Positions 1 through 8,710 of a stretch of 49,226 nt of DNA are shown in pieces. The DNA lies in the NCBI GenBank assembly GCA_038884455.1, contig JAWABU010000008.1:1-49226 (forward strand), given 5' to 3'. Every line of letters starts with the position of its first letter. Position 1 is the first letter of the stretch. The position numbers were made by a program, and so were the translations under genes. The notes below the pieces were generated by a model. It was not told where the DNA came from and did no database searches. It saw only the letters and a program-made list of their open reading frames with translations. The DNA comes from Candidatus Thermoplasmatota archaeon (lineage in GTDB: Archaea; Thermoplasmatota; E2; DHVEG-1).

Positions 1-76
1 ATCGGCGGTGAAATTGCGGTTCACATGGTTCGCAACTGTTGGATTAATCCTTTTCTTTGCGCGTCCCATCCAATGA
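1..76 (+). CDS. Possible 3' end of a membrane-protein gene (partial)
   Basis: Frame 2 is open from the window edge to a TGA at 74-76. It reads as 24 residues ending in a hydrophobic segment followed by ARPIQ, like the last membrane helix of an integral membrane protein. Frame 1 is also open to a TGA at 85-87, so the assignment rests only on the hydrophobic character. No family can be named from so short a piece. Confidence 0.25.
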   Translation, partial: SAVKLRFTWFATVGLILFFARPIQ

Positions 77-135
77 AAAAATGAATGTTTCTTCCTTAAT
101 TATCTATTTCGGGATGAAGCCCTGAACGGAGAAAA

Positions 136-146
136 GTATTTAAAAA
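136..146 (+). promoter_or_regulatory. TATA box of the C25 peptidase gene
   Basis: The sequence gaaaagtatttaaaaag (131-147) looks like an archaeal BRE plus TATA element. Its centre lies about 33 bases before the ATG at 175, so the 5' leader would be very short. The GGGG at 167-170 is the only Shine-Dalgarno-like match. Confidence 0.5.
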
Positions 147-174
147 GAGAAAAGAAAGTATATTATGGGGAAAT

Positions 175-2421
175 ATGAACATCTTTCATCAAAAGAGAGG
201 ATGGATACCTGCTATCATCTTCATAAGTATCATTTCTGCAACTGGGGTGCCTTTCATCCAAGCACAACCATCAACAATGAATCAAACGACGATCAACCTT
301 TCATATATCTTTGAACAACCCATCATCCATCAAACCATGATGAATAATGACATCTTAACACAGGTTATTTTTCCAGATACCATCACCGCGGGAAACCCTG
401 GAGAACCAGATCTTCCTGTATATCCTATTCGCATCGTAGTACCCTATCAATCCCAGGTACAACAGATTACAGTTACACCACGACAGCACCAAGAACTTGG
501 AATCTATGATATTCCTCCGGTACCACAACCAATGCCAATGCTTTCCCCTGGAGAAAAAACCGATACCTTGTATGCTCAAAAAAACCATCAAATCTATGCA
601 ACAAATGCAGTGTTCCCTGGAATCTTCTATCAGTATGTCGGAGAATATATGTTATGTGGATACCGCATCCTTTTTCTCAATCTATATCCGGTTCAGTATA
701 ATCCAGTCACTAAACAGACGATGTTTTATCAAACCATGGACGTAACCATAGCAACAACATCATCACCGCTCTCCACCCCTATCCTCTATCGAGATGGAAA
801 AGACATCGATCGAATACAAAACACTATCGACAATCCATCAACACTTGCAACCTATCCAAAAATCTCAGCAGAAACCAGTGACGAGTATGATCTTTTAATC
901 CTCACAACTGATGAATTTAAAGATGCATTCATCCCTCTCCAAGAAGTACACAACAACCATGGAACACGAACTATCATCAAAACACTCACCGATGTTGGGG
1001 GAACATCACCCGAGATGATCCGAGAATATATAACGTCTTGCTATACCCAATATCACATCTCCTATGTGCTTATCGGAGGAGACCATGACATCATACCGAT
1101 AAAAAAACTCTGGGCACAAGTCAACAATGGTGCTACCACTGACCATCTCCCCTCAGACATATACTACGCCTGCCTTGACGGACAATTTAATTTTGATGGC
1201 GATGACAAATGGGGTGAGCCAACTGATGGTGATAACGGCAGAGATATCGACCTTCTTGCTGAAGTCTATGTTGGACGTGCAAGCGTTGGAACCATCACTG
1301 AAGCTCAAAACTTTGTTACAAAAACAATTACCTATATGAATGACGATCAAAACAACCCGGATTTAAGAAAAATCGCTCTCCTCGGAGAACAACTCGACAG
1401 TTCTACCTACGGTGACACAGCTATGGAAAACCTCGCCACTTCTGCAATACCAAAGGATCTCTACATTCTTCAGAAACTCTATGACCAAGATCATATCTGG
1501 AGCAAAGAAGAATTACTCGAATTCATTAACAGCAACGTCCACATGATCAACCATCTTGGACATTCATACATCTATAACAATCTTAAATTATCTACTACCG
1601 ACGTTGACAGTTTAACGAACGAACAACTCTTTTTTGTCTACACTCAAGGATGCTATCCCGGAGCTCTTGATCTAGGCGACTGCATAGCAGAACACTTCAC
1701 CGTCAAAACACAACATGCTGCAGTTGCTGGAGTTTGGAACTCACGCTACGGCTGGTACACACCAGGACAAGTCATCAATGGCCCATCACATAAATACCAC
1801 CAGTCATTTGTCAAAGGTCTGCTTCAACAGAATAAAACAGCCTTTGGGGAAGCAAACCACTACTCAAAGGAATACCTTGTAAATTATATCAACCATAATG
1901 CGATGCGATGGTGTTACTACGAAACGAATCTATTTGGAGACCCGGCAGTACGTTTTCATATCCCTGCAAAAGTTCAAGCAGATCTTGAAGCAACTGGAAG
2001 CATCACCTGGACTAACGTGAAACCAAATCAACTAGTAACTAACAGTTTTACCCTCAGAAACAGTGGTGATCTAGGAACACAACTTTCTTGGAGAATTAGC
2101 GAATATCCAAGTTGGGGAACCTGGACATTCTCCCCCTCCAATGGACAAGGACTCAAACCAGAAGACGGAGAGCAAACAATCCGAGTTTCAGTTATCGCGC
2201 CAAACGAAAAAAACAAAGCATTCACCGGGGCGTTAAAAGTTATCAACACACAAAATACCAGTGATTACTCAATAATTACTATAACACTTTCAACACCACT
2301 CACAGTATCATCAACCAATCCCCTCATCCAACGGATCATCAATCGCCTCATTTACCGATTCCCACTCATCGAGCAGGTTCTTGGCAGAATACCTGCTCTA
2401 CAGCCATATCTCAACAAATAA
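175..2421 (+). CDS. Secreted C25-family (gingipain-like) cysteine peptidase
   Basis: Predicted extracellular endopeptidase of 748 residues. Residues 1-30 form a signal peptide (basic start, hydrophobic core, break at FIQAQ). Residues about 35-220 look like the C25 propeptide region, with FPGIFYQYVGEYMLCGYRI. The catalytic domain spans about 235-600: the expected dyad is His463 in INHLGHSYIYN and Cys493 in VYTQGCYPGALD, spaced as in gingipains. Residues about 610-705 form an Ig-like beta domain. The last 40 residues hold no membrane helix but an amphipathic tail with RLIYRFPLIEQVLGRIPALQ. C25 and C11 peptidases are known from sediment Thermoplasmatota and support growth on detrital protein. 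The gene stands alone and converges on glyS. Family assignment is firm; substrate and exact cleavage site are unknown. Confidence 0.85.
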   Translation: MNIFHQKRGWIPAIIFISIISATGVPFIQAQPSTMNQTTINLSYIFEQPIIHQTMMNNDILTQVIFPDTITAGNPGEPDLPVYPIRIVVPYQSQVQQITVTPRQHQELGIYDIPPVPQPMPMLSPGEKTDTLYAQKNHQIYATNAVFPGIFYQYVGEYMLCGYRILFLNLYPVQYNPVTKQTMFYQTMDVTIATTSSPLSTPILYRDGKDIDRIQNTIDNPSTLATYPKISAETSDEYDLLILTTDEFKDAFIPLQEVHNNHGTRTIIKTLTDVGGTSPEMIREYITSCYTQYHISYVLIGGDHDIIPIKKLWAQVNNGATTDHLPSDIYYACLDGQFNFDGDDKWGEPTDGDNGRDIDLLAEVYVGRASVGTITEAQNFVTKTITYMNDDQNNPDLRKIALLGEQLDSSTYGDTAMENLATSAIPKDLYILQKLYDQDHIWSKEELLEFINSNVHMINHLGHSYIYNNLKLSTTDVDSLTNEQLFFVYTQGCYPGALDLGDCIAEHFTVKTQHAAVAGVWNSRYGWYTPGQVINGPSHKYHQSFVKGLLQQNKTAFGEANHYSKEYLVNYINHNAMRWCYYETNLFGDPAVRFHIPAKVQADLEATGSITWTNVKPNQLVTNSFTLRNSGDLGTQLSWRISEYPSWGTWTFSPSNGQGLKPEDGEQTIRVSVIAPNEKNKAFTGALKVINTQNTSDYSIITITLSTPLTVSSTNPLIQRIINRLIYRFPLIEQVLGRIPALQPYLNK

Positions 2422-2437
2422 AAAATATCTAATTTTT

Positions 2438-4096
2438 TCACTGAGAACAACCAATTTTACTATTCAGAAACGCAACAAGGTTCTCAATCGCCACCCGTTC
2501 TTGTTTTGTCGTATCACGATCACGGACAGTCACCGTATTATGAGAAAGACTCTCATGATCGATCGTCACACATAACGGCGTACCTATTTCATCCATCCGA
2601 GCATATCGACGGCCGATCGTCCCAGCTTCATCATAAAACGTGCTGATGCCCTGCTGTCGTAATGAACATTCAACTTGCTGTGCAAGCATAACCAGCGTCT
2701 CATCCGTCGTCAACGGAAAAACACCAACCTTAATCGGAGCGATATGAGGCCGCAACTGCAAAATCCGATAGTCCTCATCGTTTTTTGTAACTTCACGATA
2801 GCTATGCTCAAGAACAAAATACACAATACGATCAATACCATACGACGGTTCAATAACATGCGGAATAAACTTTTCACCAACAACACGCTCTTGAACCTCA
2901 ACAACATCAAAACAATGATCAGGGATATCGATCTTTTTTCCATCAAGAACAATCTGAACTTTTTTTGAAGTCTCAACATCCAAAGCTTCTAAAGCTTGTT
3001 TCACCGCAGCTGCTTTATCCTTAAATAGAGGACCAAGAACATTCATTTTTGGAACAATTTTTTTCACCAGGCGTTCTTGCGGTTGATCAAACTTGCGTAC
3101 TGCATACATATCAACCGATGACGCGACAATATGCGCATTCAAATCATATGCAGATCGATCTGCGATACCAACACATTCAACCCATCCAAAACGCTCACTA
3201 AAAAGCTCTGCATCCCAACACTCAGTTGCATAATGCGCAAGCTCATCAGCAGCATGTTTCCGAAACCGAAAACGGTTGATATCAACACCAACATCTACGA
3301 GAAACTCCTGCGTCAGATACATATAATATGCCAAGGATTGATTATGAATGATCTTTTTTTGAACAGCATCCTGCAATGAAAGCATATATTCTTTTTCATT
3401 ATCAAAAAGTTTAATTTTTTTCTCTTTCACCAAGTCAAACCTCGGATGTTTTTTGCAGAGCGGATCAAAAAATATCTCCGCTTCAGCCATTGAAAACTCC
3501 CGCTGCCGTAAGGTTCCTTGCCGAGGGGAAATCTCATTTCGATACCCCCGACCAACCTGCACAACACCAAACGGTAGTTTTTCACGATGATACCGATACA
3601 GCAGATGAAAATTCGTAAAAATACCTTGCGCAGTCTCAGGCCGCAAAAAGGCTTTTCTACTATCACCAACACCAATCGACGTTGAAAACATCAAATTAAC
3701 TGGATGAGGATCTGTAAGTTTTTTCTTACATCCCGGGCAGATAAGCATATTTTTTTTCACAGCATCCTCAACGCGACAACCATCCTGGAGGATATCAGCA
3801 ACTTTATACGATCGTTTACACGTCGGACAATCAACAGTTAAATCAGTAAATTCGTCAACATGACCAGATGCTTGTAAAACTTCAAATAAGGTAATCGTTG
3901 GCGTACTAATCTCAACACAACCATCAACGAAAAGATAGTATTTTCGCCAGAGATTTTCAATATTATTTTTTAACTGAGAACCAAGTGGACCATAATCATA
4001 AAAACCTGCAACGCCACCATAAATTTCAAAGGAGGGATATATGTACCCCCTCCGTTTTGCAAGCGTCAGAATCTTATCATATATATCTTGCGGCAT
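2438..4096 (-). CDS. glyS: Glycine--tRNA ligase
   Basis: Class II aminoacyl-tRNA synthetase of the homodimeric archaeal/eukaryotic type; charges tRNA-Gly in the cytoplasm. The 552 residues start with RRGYIYPSFEIYGGVAGFYDYGP, the usual N-terminus. Motif 2 region is visible as FRPETAQGIFTNF and the RNEISPRQGTLRQREF block, motif 3 as PSYGIDRIVYFVLEHSY, and an anticodon-binding domain follows with RYARMDEIGTPLCVTID. A zinc-ribbon-like insert, CPTCKRS...CPGCKKK, sits at about 89-128. Length is normal. The ATG at 4096 is preceded by GAGGAGA, with a long 12-13-base spacer. A CBS-domain gene lies 43 bases upstream on the same strand, so the two may be co-transcribed. Confidence 0.97.
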   Translation of the reverse strand: MPQDIYDKILTLAKRRGYIYPSFEIYGGVAGFYDYGPLGSQLKNNIENLWRKYYLFVDGCVEISTPTITLFEVLQASGHVDEFTDLTVDCPTCKRSYKVADILQDGCRVEDAVKKNMLICPGCKKKLTDPHPVNLMFSTSIGVGDSRKAFLRPETAQGIFTNFHLLYRYHREKLPFGVVQVGRGYRNEISPRQGTLRQREFSMAEAEIFFDPLCKKHPRFDLVKEKKIKLFDNEKEYMLSLQDAVQKKIIHNQSLAYYMYLTQEFLVDVGVDINRFRFRKHAADELAHYATECWDAELFSERFGWVECVGIADRSAYDLNAHIVASSVDMYAVRKFDQPQERLVKKIVPKMNVLGPLFKDKAAAVKQALEALDVETSKKVQIVLDGKKIDIPDHCFDVVEVQERVVGEKFIPHVIEPSYGIDRIVYFVLEHSYREVTKNDEDYRILQLRPHIAPIKVGVFPLTTDETLVMLAQQVECSLRQQGISTFYDEAGTIGRRYARMDEIGTPLCVTIDHESLSHNTVTVRDRDTTKQERVAIENLVAFLNSKIGCSQ

Positions 4097-4139
4097 TTTC
4101 GGGGATACTCTCCTCTACAGAATTGATTTTAGCAAAGCT

Positions 4140-4997
4140 TTATTTCTTTTTACATGCTTTAAACATACACGCCATTAAATCAATATCAGTAACCATCCCA
4201 AGTAAACGATTCTCAGAACTCACCACCGGCACATGGCTGATATTGTTCTTATACATCTTTCGAGCAATCTCTGAGATCGGATCGTTTTTATACGCCTTGA
4301 TAACATTTTTCACCATAACTTCCTTCACGGGAACTGGCGGCAAATCAACTTGTGTTGTCGAATAATGTAATCGAATTGTATCGCGGATGCCTTCCCAAGT
4401 CCATTCATCTTCATCACCACCCATCCCCATATTCGTCTGCGAAACACTTTCTTTGATATGGCTTAGTTTGAATAAATCACCTTCACTGACAATACCAGCA
4501 AGCTCCCGATCATCATTCAGAATCGGCAATGCAGTTTCATTTGTAATATTAATAATCTCCATAATAATCGTTATTGGAGTCTCCTGGTACACAGGAACAA
4601 GATTCTTGGTGAAATAATGATCAACAATGTCATCATATTCATTTGGTAAGGCTCTTAAAATATCCATTGGACTGATAATTCCAACAAGATTTTTTCGTTT
4701 ATCTACTACAGGAAGGCCATGAATCTTCTTGTCTAAAAATATACGGGCTGCATCTTGCAATTCTTGATCTTTATTAATCGTGATGGGATCGGTTGACATG
4801 ATCAACGCAAGCTGCTCCTCATCCGGATTTCGAAAAATATCATTTCGTGTTACAACCCCTACAACTTTTTTTGTATCCTTTTTCAACACGGGCATCCCTG
4901 AAACATTATGTTTGGCAAGTATCTTCAAAGCATCTTTTATAGTTCCAGGAACATATCCAACAATTAATTCCTTTGACATCGCATCTTCGATTTTCAT
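4140..4997 (-). CDS. Four-CBS-domain protein
   Basis: A 285-residue cytoplasmic protein made almost entirely of four CBS domains (about 1-55, 65-120, 125-185, 220-280). Each shows the usual pattern, for example VSGMPVLKKDTKKVVGVVTRNDI and ISHVPVVSSENRLLGMVTDIDL. CBS pairs (Bateman modules) bind adenosine nucleotides or S-adenosylmethionine and sense energy or cofactor state; the ligand here cannot be read from sequence. The ATG at 4997 is chosen over a TTG two codons upstream because GAGG lies six bases before it. Only two bases separate it from the upstream amidohydrolase stop, so the two genes form an operon, perhaps including glyS. Confidence 0.88.
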   Translation of the reverse strand: MKIEDAMSKELIVGYVPGTIKDALKILAKHNVSGMPVLKKDTKKVVGVVTRNDIFRNPDEEQLALIMSTDPITINKDQELQDAARIFLDKKIHGLPVVDKRKNLVGIISPMDILRALPNEYDDIVDHYFTKNLVPVYQETPITIIMEIINITNETALPILNDDRELAGIVSEGDLFKLSHIKESVSQTNMGMGGDEDEWTWEGIRDTIRLHYSTTQVDLPPVPVKEVMVKNVIKAYKNDPISEIARKMYKNNISHVPVVSSENRLLGMVTDIDLMACMFKACKKK

Positions 4998-4999
4998 AA

Positions 5000-6028
5000 T
5001 CAACCTCTCTTCTCTCGTAATACTCGATAGATTGGACGCATCGTGTCTCTATCTAAAATGATAAAGTTTCCGAGTGAATTGGGAGCATGAATATCATCCT
5101 CTAAATTTAAAGCTTTCCTTGGAGTATACGTCGCCATAGCAAGTAACTCATGTAACGAAAAATCTGTGTTTGTTTGGTATAGAAAACGAATTTCGTCAAG
5201 AACATCTGGGTTTGCTATCATCGCATTATCGGTTCCAAGCATCACCAACACTTTTGTTTTCTTAAGCAGCGACCAATCACGTTTTATTCCAAAAAAATCA
5301 TTTGATCTTGGACAAATCACAACAGGAATATTCTCCTGTTGGACCCTCACTAAATCAGATTCAGTAGCATGCGCCATATGCACTAAAAAGTGTGGATGAA
5401 GATCAAGGATCTGATCAATGTTTTCCCGTTGAACTTCACTTGCATGTAGTGCAAAAATTTTGTTTTTTCTGCGAACCAAACCTGCGATTTTTTGAACTTC
5501 TGCATATTCCCAATCAAGAATACCTGACAGGCCAATTCCATCTGAATTTTGTAAAAGTTTGATGAGCTCCTGTTCATCATAGACCATACGACGAGGGCGC
5601 GATAAAATCAACGAACAAACAGAAAAATCTGACATTGCTTTTTTTAACAAGGTAACTCCATGAAGACCCTGTTCACGAAAATCACAAAACAAAGTTGTAC
5701 CACAGGCATCCATCATAGCAATAGAAGATATCATACCCTGGAGTATCTCCTGATCAGAGGCGGCATGTAATAAACGATGTTTTAACCCTGTGGGTGGGCG
5801 AACAAGCTCTTGAACAGTTCGAGGTAGATCCATTTTCTTATCGCGAATAAACGCATCACCGATATGGGTATGCGCATTGATAAGCGTAGGAAGAATGATT
5901 TTATCCAGAGTTGGTTTCTTCGAATACAACTTTGAACTGAAATGAATATCAACATGGCGATCATCAAATGAAATACATCCTGATCTGAAACCCTCAAGAG
6001 TCAGAATTTCACCGGATATCTGCTGCAT
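5000..6028 (-). CDS. Amidohydrolase-superfamily metal-dependent hydrolase
   Basis: A 342-residue protein with the TIM-barrel metal-ligand pattern of the superfamily: His53 and His55 in LINAHTHIGDAF, a later His in IFALHASEV, another in LVHMAHATESDL, and the final Asp in VMLGTDNAMI. The N-terminal 45 residues form the small beta-sandwich typical of cytosine deaminase, guanine deaminase and SAH/MTA deaminase relatives. This points to deamination or hydrolysis of a purine, pyrimidine or related ring, but the substrate is not readable. The ATG at 6028 lies about 40 bases downstream of a minus-strand TATA element. It is first in an operon with the CBS protein, which might act as its nucleotide sensor (inference). 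Confidence 0.8.
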   Translation of the reverse strand: MQQISGEILTLEGFRSGCISFDDRHVDIHFSSKLYSKKPTLDKIILPTLINAHTHIGDAFIRDKKMDLPRTVQELVRPPTGLKHRLLHAASDQEILQGMISSIAMMDACGTTLFCDFREQGLHGVTLLKKAMSDFSVCSLILSRPRRMVYDEQELIKLLQNSDGIGLSGILDWEYAEVQKIAGLVRRKNKIFALHASEVQRENIDQILDLHPHFLVHMAHATESDLVRVQQENIPVVICPRSNDFFGIKRDWSLLKKTKVLVMLGTDNAMIANPDVLDEIRFLYQTNTDFSLHELLAMATYTPRKALNLEDDIHAPNSLGNFIILDRDTMRPIYRVLREKRG

Positions 6029-6065
6029 ATACCACGCCTATTGAAAGATGAAACGCACCATCTCT

Positions 6066-6075
6066 TCTTATATGC
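6066..6075 (-). promoter_or_regulatory. TATA box of the amidohydrolase-CBS operon
   Basis: On the minus strand the sequence reads gcatataagaag. It sits about 40 bases before the ATG at 6028, within the 189-base gap shared with the divergent isomerase gene. Confidence 0.4.
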
Positions 6076-6217
6076 TTGGAAGCTACCAAAAACAGAGAAA
6101 AAGTACTGAGAATATTATAGAAATATATTAAAACAGGGCATGTAATCTCGGTTAGTCCTGAGAATGAAGTGAGGTAAAATTCTTCATTTTCTAAAAAAAA
6201 GAATGTGAGTTGAAAGG

Positions 6218-7276
6218 ATGTTAGATGATCAAGCAATACTATCTACCATTGACAAAGCACATATGCTCGATAGTTTAATCCAATTCCCACATCAAATACA
6301 ACAAGCATTAGAACTAACACATGCTACACAACTACCAAGTTTTCTTAAAATCGATAATATCCTTATATCAGGTATGGGTGCTTCAGCGATCTCAGGTGAT
6401 ATCGCTCAAAGTTTGTTATACGATAAACTCGATGTACCGTTATATGTGAATCGAAGTTATGACCTCCCACGATGGGTGAACAAAGATACCCTTGCGCTCT
6501 TCCTTAGTTATTCGGGAAACACAGAAGAAACACTCAGTTCGTTTAAATTAGCATATCAAAAAAAAGCAAAAATTATCTGTATCACATCAGGAGGAAAATT
6601 GAAAGAATTCTGTGATACCTATACAATACCGTACATCCAAATACCCACAGGTTTTCAACCTCGAGCAGCAACAGCATTTTTACTTTTTCCCCTCCTAAAA
6701 ATACTGCAACAGAATAATCTTATTAAATACAACATCAACAACGATATTGAAGAAACAGTCACTGTTACAAAACAACTTGGAGAACAGAACCATAAAGAAA
6801 TACCGCTTGCTACGAACAGTGCAAAACAACTTGCAACTCAGATTCTTAACACAATCCCGCAAATATATGGATGGGAAATCTATGCTCCTATCGCAATTCG
6901 ATGGAGACATCAATTTAATGAAAATAGTAAAATCATTGCTCGCGCCGACATTATTCCTGAATGTAATCATAATGATATCGTAGGTTGGTCTGGCAACAGC
7001 GAAATGGCAAAACAATTTTCATGCATCATCTTTCGAGATAAAGATGAAGAATCAATTCAAATGACAAAAAGACTCGACTTTATGAAAGAATTATTCCAGG
7101 ACACTGTCGCAAACTATATCGATGTTAAACCAAAAGGCAAAAGTAGACTAGCAAAAATGATGTACCTTATGAATCTTGGAGATCTGACGAGTTGTTACCT
7201 AGCAATTCTCCGTAAGGTAGATCCAAGCCCAGTCGATATTATTTTAGAGTTAAAAAAACGACTTGCACAGAAATAA
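6218..7276 (+). CDS. Bifunctional phosphoglucose/phosphomannose isomerase
   Basis: A 352-residue cytoplasmic SIS-domain enzyme that interconverts glucose-6-P or mannose-6-P with fructose-6-P, linking glycolysis/gluconeogenesis to mannose-based glycan synthesis. Visible motifs are the sugar-binding GMGASAISGDIAQS, the SIS signature LFLSYSGNTEETLSS, CITSGGKL, and the catalytic-region PECNHNDIVGW, all characteristic of the crenarchaeal/Thermoplasma PGI/PMI family. Length matches the family. The ATG at 6218 is immediately preceded by AAGG, too close for a normal Shine-Dalgarno, with GTGAG a little further upstream. It is divergent from the amidohydrolase gene. Confidence 0.92.
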   Translation: MLDDQAILSTIDKAHMLDSLIQFPHQIQQALELTHATQLPSFLKIDNILISGMGASAISGDIAQSLLYDKLDVPLYVNRSYDLPRWVNKDTLALFLSYSGNTEETLSSFKLAYQKKAKIICITSGGKLKEFCDTYTIPYIQIPTGFQPRAATAFLLFPLLKILQQNNLIKYNINNDIEETVTVTKQLGEQNHKEIPLATNSAKQLATQILNTIPQIYGWEIYAPIAIRWRHQFNENSKIIARADIIPECNHNDIVGWSGNSEMAKQFSCIIFRDKDEESIQMTKRLDFMKELFQDTVANYIDVKPKGKSRLAKMMYLMNLGDLTSCYLAILRKVDPSPVDIILELKKRLAQK

Positions 7277-7351
7277 ATCCCCCCGCCCATTCATCCGTTC
7301 TCACTTTCACTTTTTCGTTGAAAGAATAGATATTTTGGCATTTTGTCACAC

Positions 7352-7365
7352 AATATTTAAATATT
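7352..7365 (+). promoter_or_regulatory. Palindromic TATA-like promoter element
   Basis: AATATTTAAATATT is a perfect 14-base palindrome inside an AT-rich stretch. It serves as the best TATA candidate for the gene at 7428 and could equally be a dimeric regulator site. It lies about 63 bases before the ATG, so a leader of roughly 35-40 bases is predicted. Confidence 0.4.
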
Positions 7366-7390
7366 ATTGTTTATAGAGTATAACATATAG

Positions 7391-7406
7391 GTGTGAGGAG
7401 ACACAC
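7391..7406 (+). promoter_or_regulatory. Small hairpin with a Shine-Dalgarno-like loop
   Basis: GTGTG (7391-7395) and CACAC (7402-7406) pair perfectly around the loop aggaga. This places an AGGAG ribosome-binding sequence in a hairpin loop 27 bases before the ATG at 7428. A six-codon reading frame at 7418-7438 overlaps the start of the main gene. Confidence 0.3.
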
Positions 7407-7427
7407 TCCATAAAAAAATGATGTCCT

Positions 7428-8609
7428 ATGCAGCATAAAACATACACCAACAATATCACGATCCATCAACTATTCATCATTATCTGTCTATTATTACTGA
7501 GTAGTTGTACCTTCACCAGTGCCGCTCAAAACACCCGCACCTTTCTAATAAATATCTACCATCATCAAAATGGTATAAAAATAACCGACGGCTACCTCTA
7601 CGAAAATGAATACTACGACCTCGAAGTTCTCGATGCACAAACAAAAACTATTCTCTACAACGTTATCGTAACTACCCCCTGGAATACCACTATCACAACA
7701 CAGGCTATACCAAATGTTTGCATCCGAGCACCAAATTACGAAATCTACCCGCAATTCATCATCACAATATCAAAAGAAAACTATCAATCACTCGAAACAA
7801 CAATCTTCGTTCTTAAAGGAACCTTAACAATAGTAACCACTCAAGAAAGCGTCAAAGAATACGAACAATTCCAAGTAACAATTCATGATCAAAATAATCA
7901 AAAAATTCAAGGAGCAACGGTAACTATCAACTCACCAAATGCTGCACCAGCAACCACAAACGCTCAAGGAAAAGCACTTCTTATAGCACCAGAAACAGAC
8001 ACAACGAAACAATTTTTAATCACAGCCTTTAAAGAAGGATATAAACCTGGTTCAAACCAGATACAAATCGAAGCAAGTTCGACCGCACTTCTTCCATTAG
8101 ACTCAGATAAAATCTACATCATCTGTGCGCTCATAATACTTTTTTGTGCGGTGATTTTTGTAAAGATACGACAACGAAGATCAACAACTGAACTATCCCA
8201 GACCCAAACAATAAATCAAAACTACGATCCACAGATCCATGCCCGCCAGCAAAAACTAAACAAAAATCATTCCTACAAACAACCACGAACACCAGATACA
8301 CAAAACCATGAAAAAATACACGTCCATGAAAAAGGAGCAAAAATCGAAGAGATACGAATCCAAAGTGCAGATCAGAAAAAAGAAACAAAAATAATAACTG
8401 CAGCGAATAACAAACCTGCAGAACAAGACAGAAAAAAAGACGCAAACGAATGGTTTACCGGAACAGAGTATATGCGATACAAACTCGATGAAATGACCGG
8501 AAAAATAGACACACAGACAACGGGAAAATGGTTTGAAGGTGTTGACAGCATCAAACTCAAAGTTGATGAAAAATTAAAACAAAATTACAAAAAGAAAGAG
8601 ATCAAGTGA
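7428..8609 (+). CDS. Membrane-anchored surface protein with lipobox, Ig-like domain and charged cytoplasmic tail
   Basis: I do not recognise a family for the whole protein (393 residues). An N-terminal signal carries a lipobox-like LLSSC with Cys27. Residues about 35-220 are beta-rich; about 130-215 look like a carboxypeptidase-regulatory/Ig-like fold (QGATVTINSPNAAPATTNAQGKA region). One clear transmembrane helix lies near 229-248 (IYIICALIILFCAVIFVKI), followed by about 145 very polar residues. The tail ends with two copies of a short motif, WFTGTEYMRYKLDE (W342) and WFEGVDSIKLKVDE (W368), 26 residues apart. The outside-to-inside arrangement suggests a surface sensor or anchor whose tail binds a cytoplasmic partner (inference). 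Its stop overlaps a possible small downstream gene. Confidence 0.7.
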   Translation: MQHKTYTNNITIHQLFIIICLLLLSSCTFTSAAQNTRTFLINIYHHQNGIKITDGYLYENEYYDLEVLDAQTKTILYNVIVTTPWNTTITTQAIPNVCIRAPNYEIYPQFIITISKENYQSLETTIFVLKGTLTIVTTQESVKEYEQFQVTIHDQNNQKIQGATVTINSPNAAPATTNAQGKALLIAPETDTTKQFLITAFKEGYKPGSNQIQIEASSTALLPLDSDKIYIICALIILFCAVIFVKIRQRRSTTELSQTQTINQNYDPQIHARQQKLNKNHSYKQPRTPDTQNHEKIHVHEKGAKIEEIRIQSADQKKETKIITAANNKPAEQDRKKDANEWFTGTEYMRYKLDEMTGKIDTQTTGKWFEGVDSIKLKVDEKLKQNYKKKEIK

Positions 8610-8710
8610 TCACCACCACACAGAAAGCAAAGCACCTCCTTATTCTTTTTATAATCCTTGCTGCTATCATCTTTGATTTTAATGACACCTACAGTAGTCG
8701 ATGTCTATGA
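8606..8710 (+). CDS. Possible 34-residue single-helix membrane peptide
   Basis: A GTG at 8606 overlaps the stop of the upstream gene (GTGA) and opens a frame of 34 codons ending with a TGA at 8708-8710, inside the start of the tRNA methyltransferase gene. The peptide has a short basic N-terminus (TTTQKAKH), one hydrophobic helix (LLILFIILAAIIFDF) and a polar end. Overlap at both ends suggests translational coupling, and it fills what would otherwise be a 91-base gap. There is no strong Shine-Dalgarno and no homologue can be judged at this length, so chance remains possible. Confidence 0.35.
   Translation: MITTTQKAKHLLILFIILAAIIFDFNDTYSSRCL

Noticed and set aside
7418-7438. Six-codon leader peptide as an annotated gene
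   Set aside because: Too short to support as a coding feature; mentioned only with the hairpin finding.
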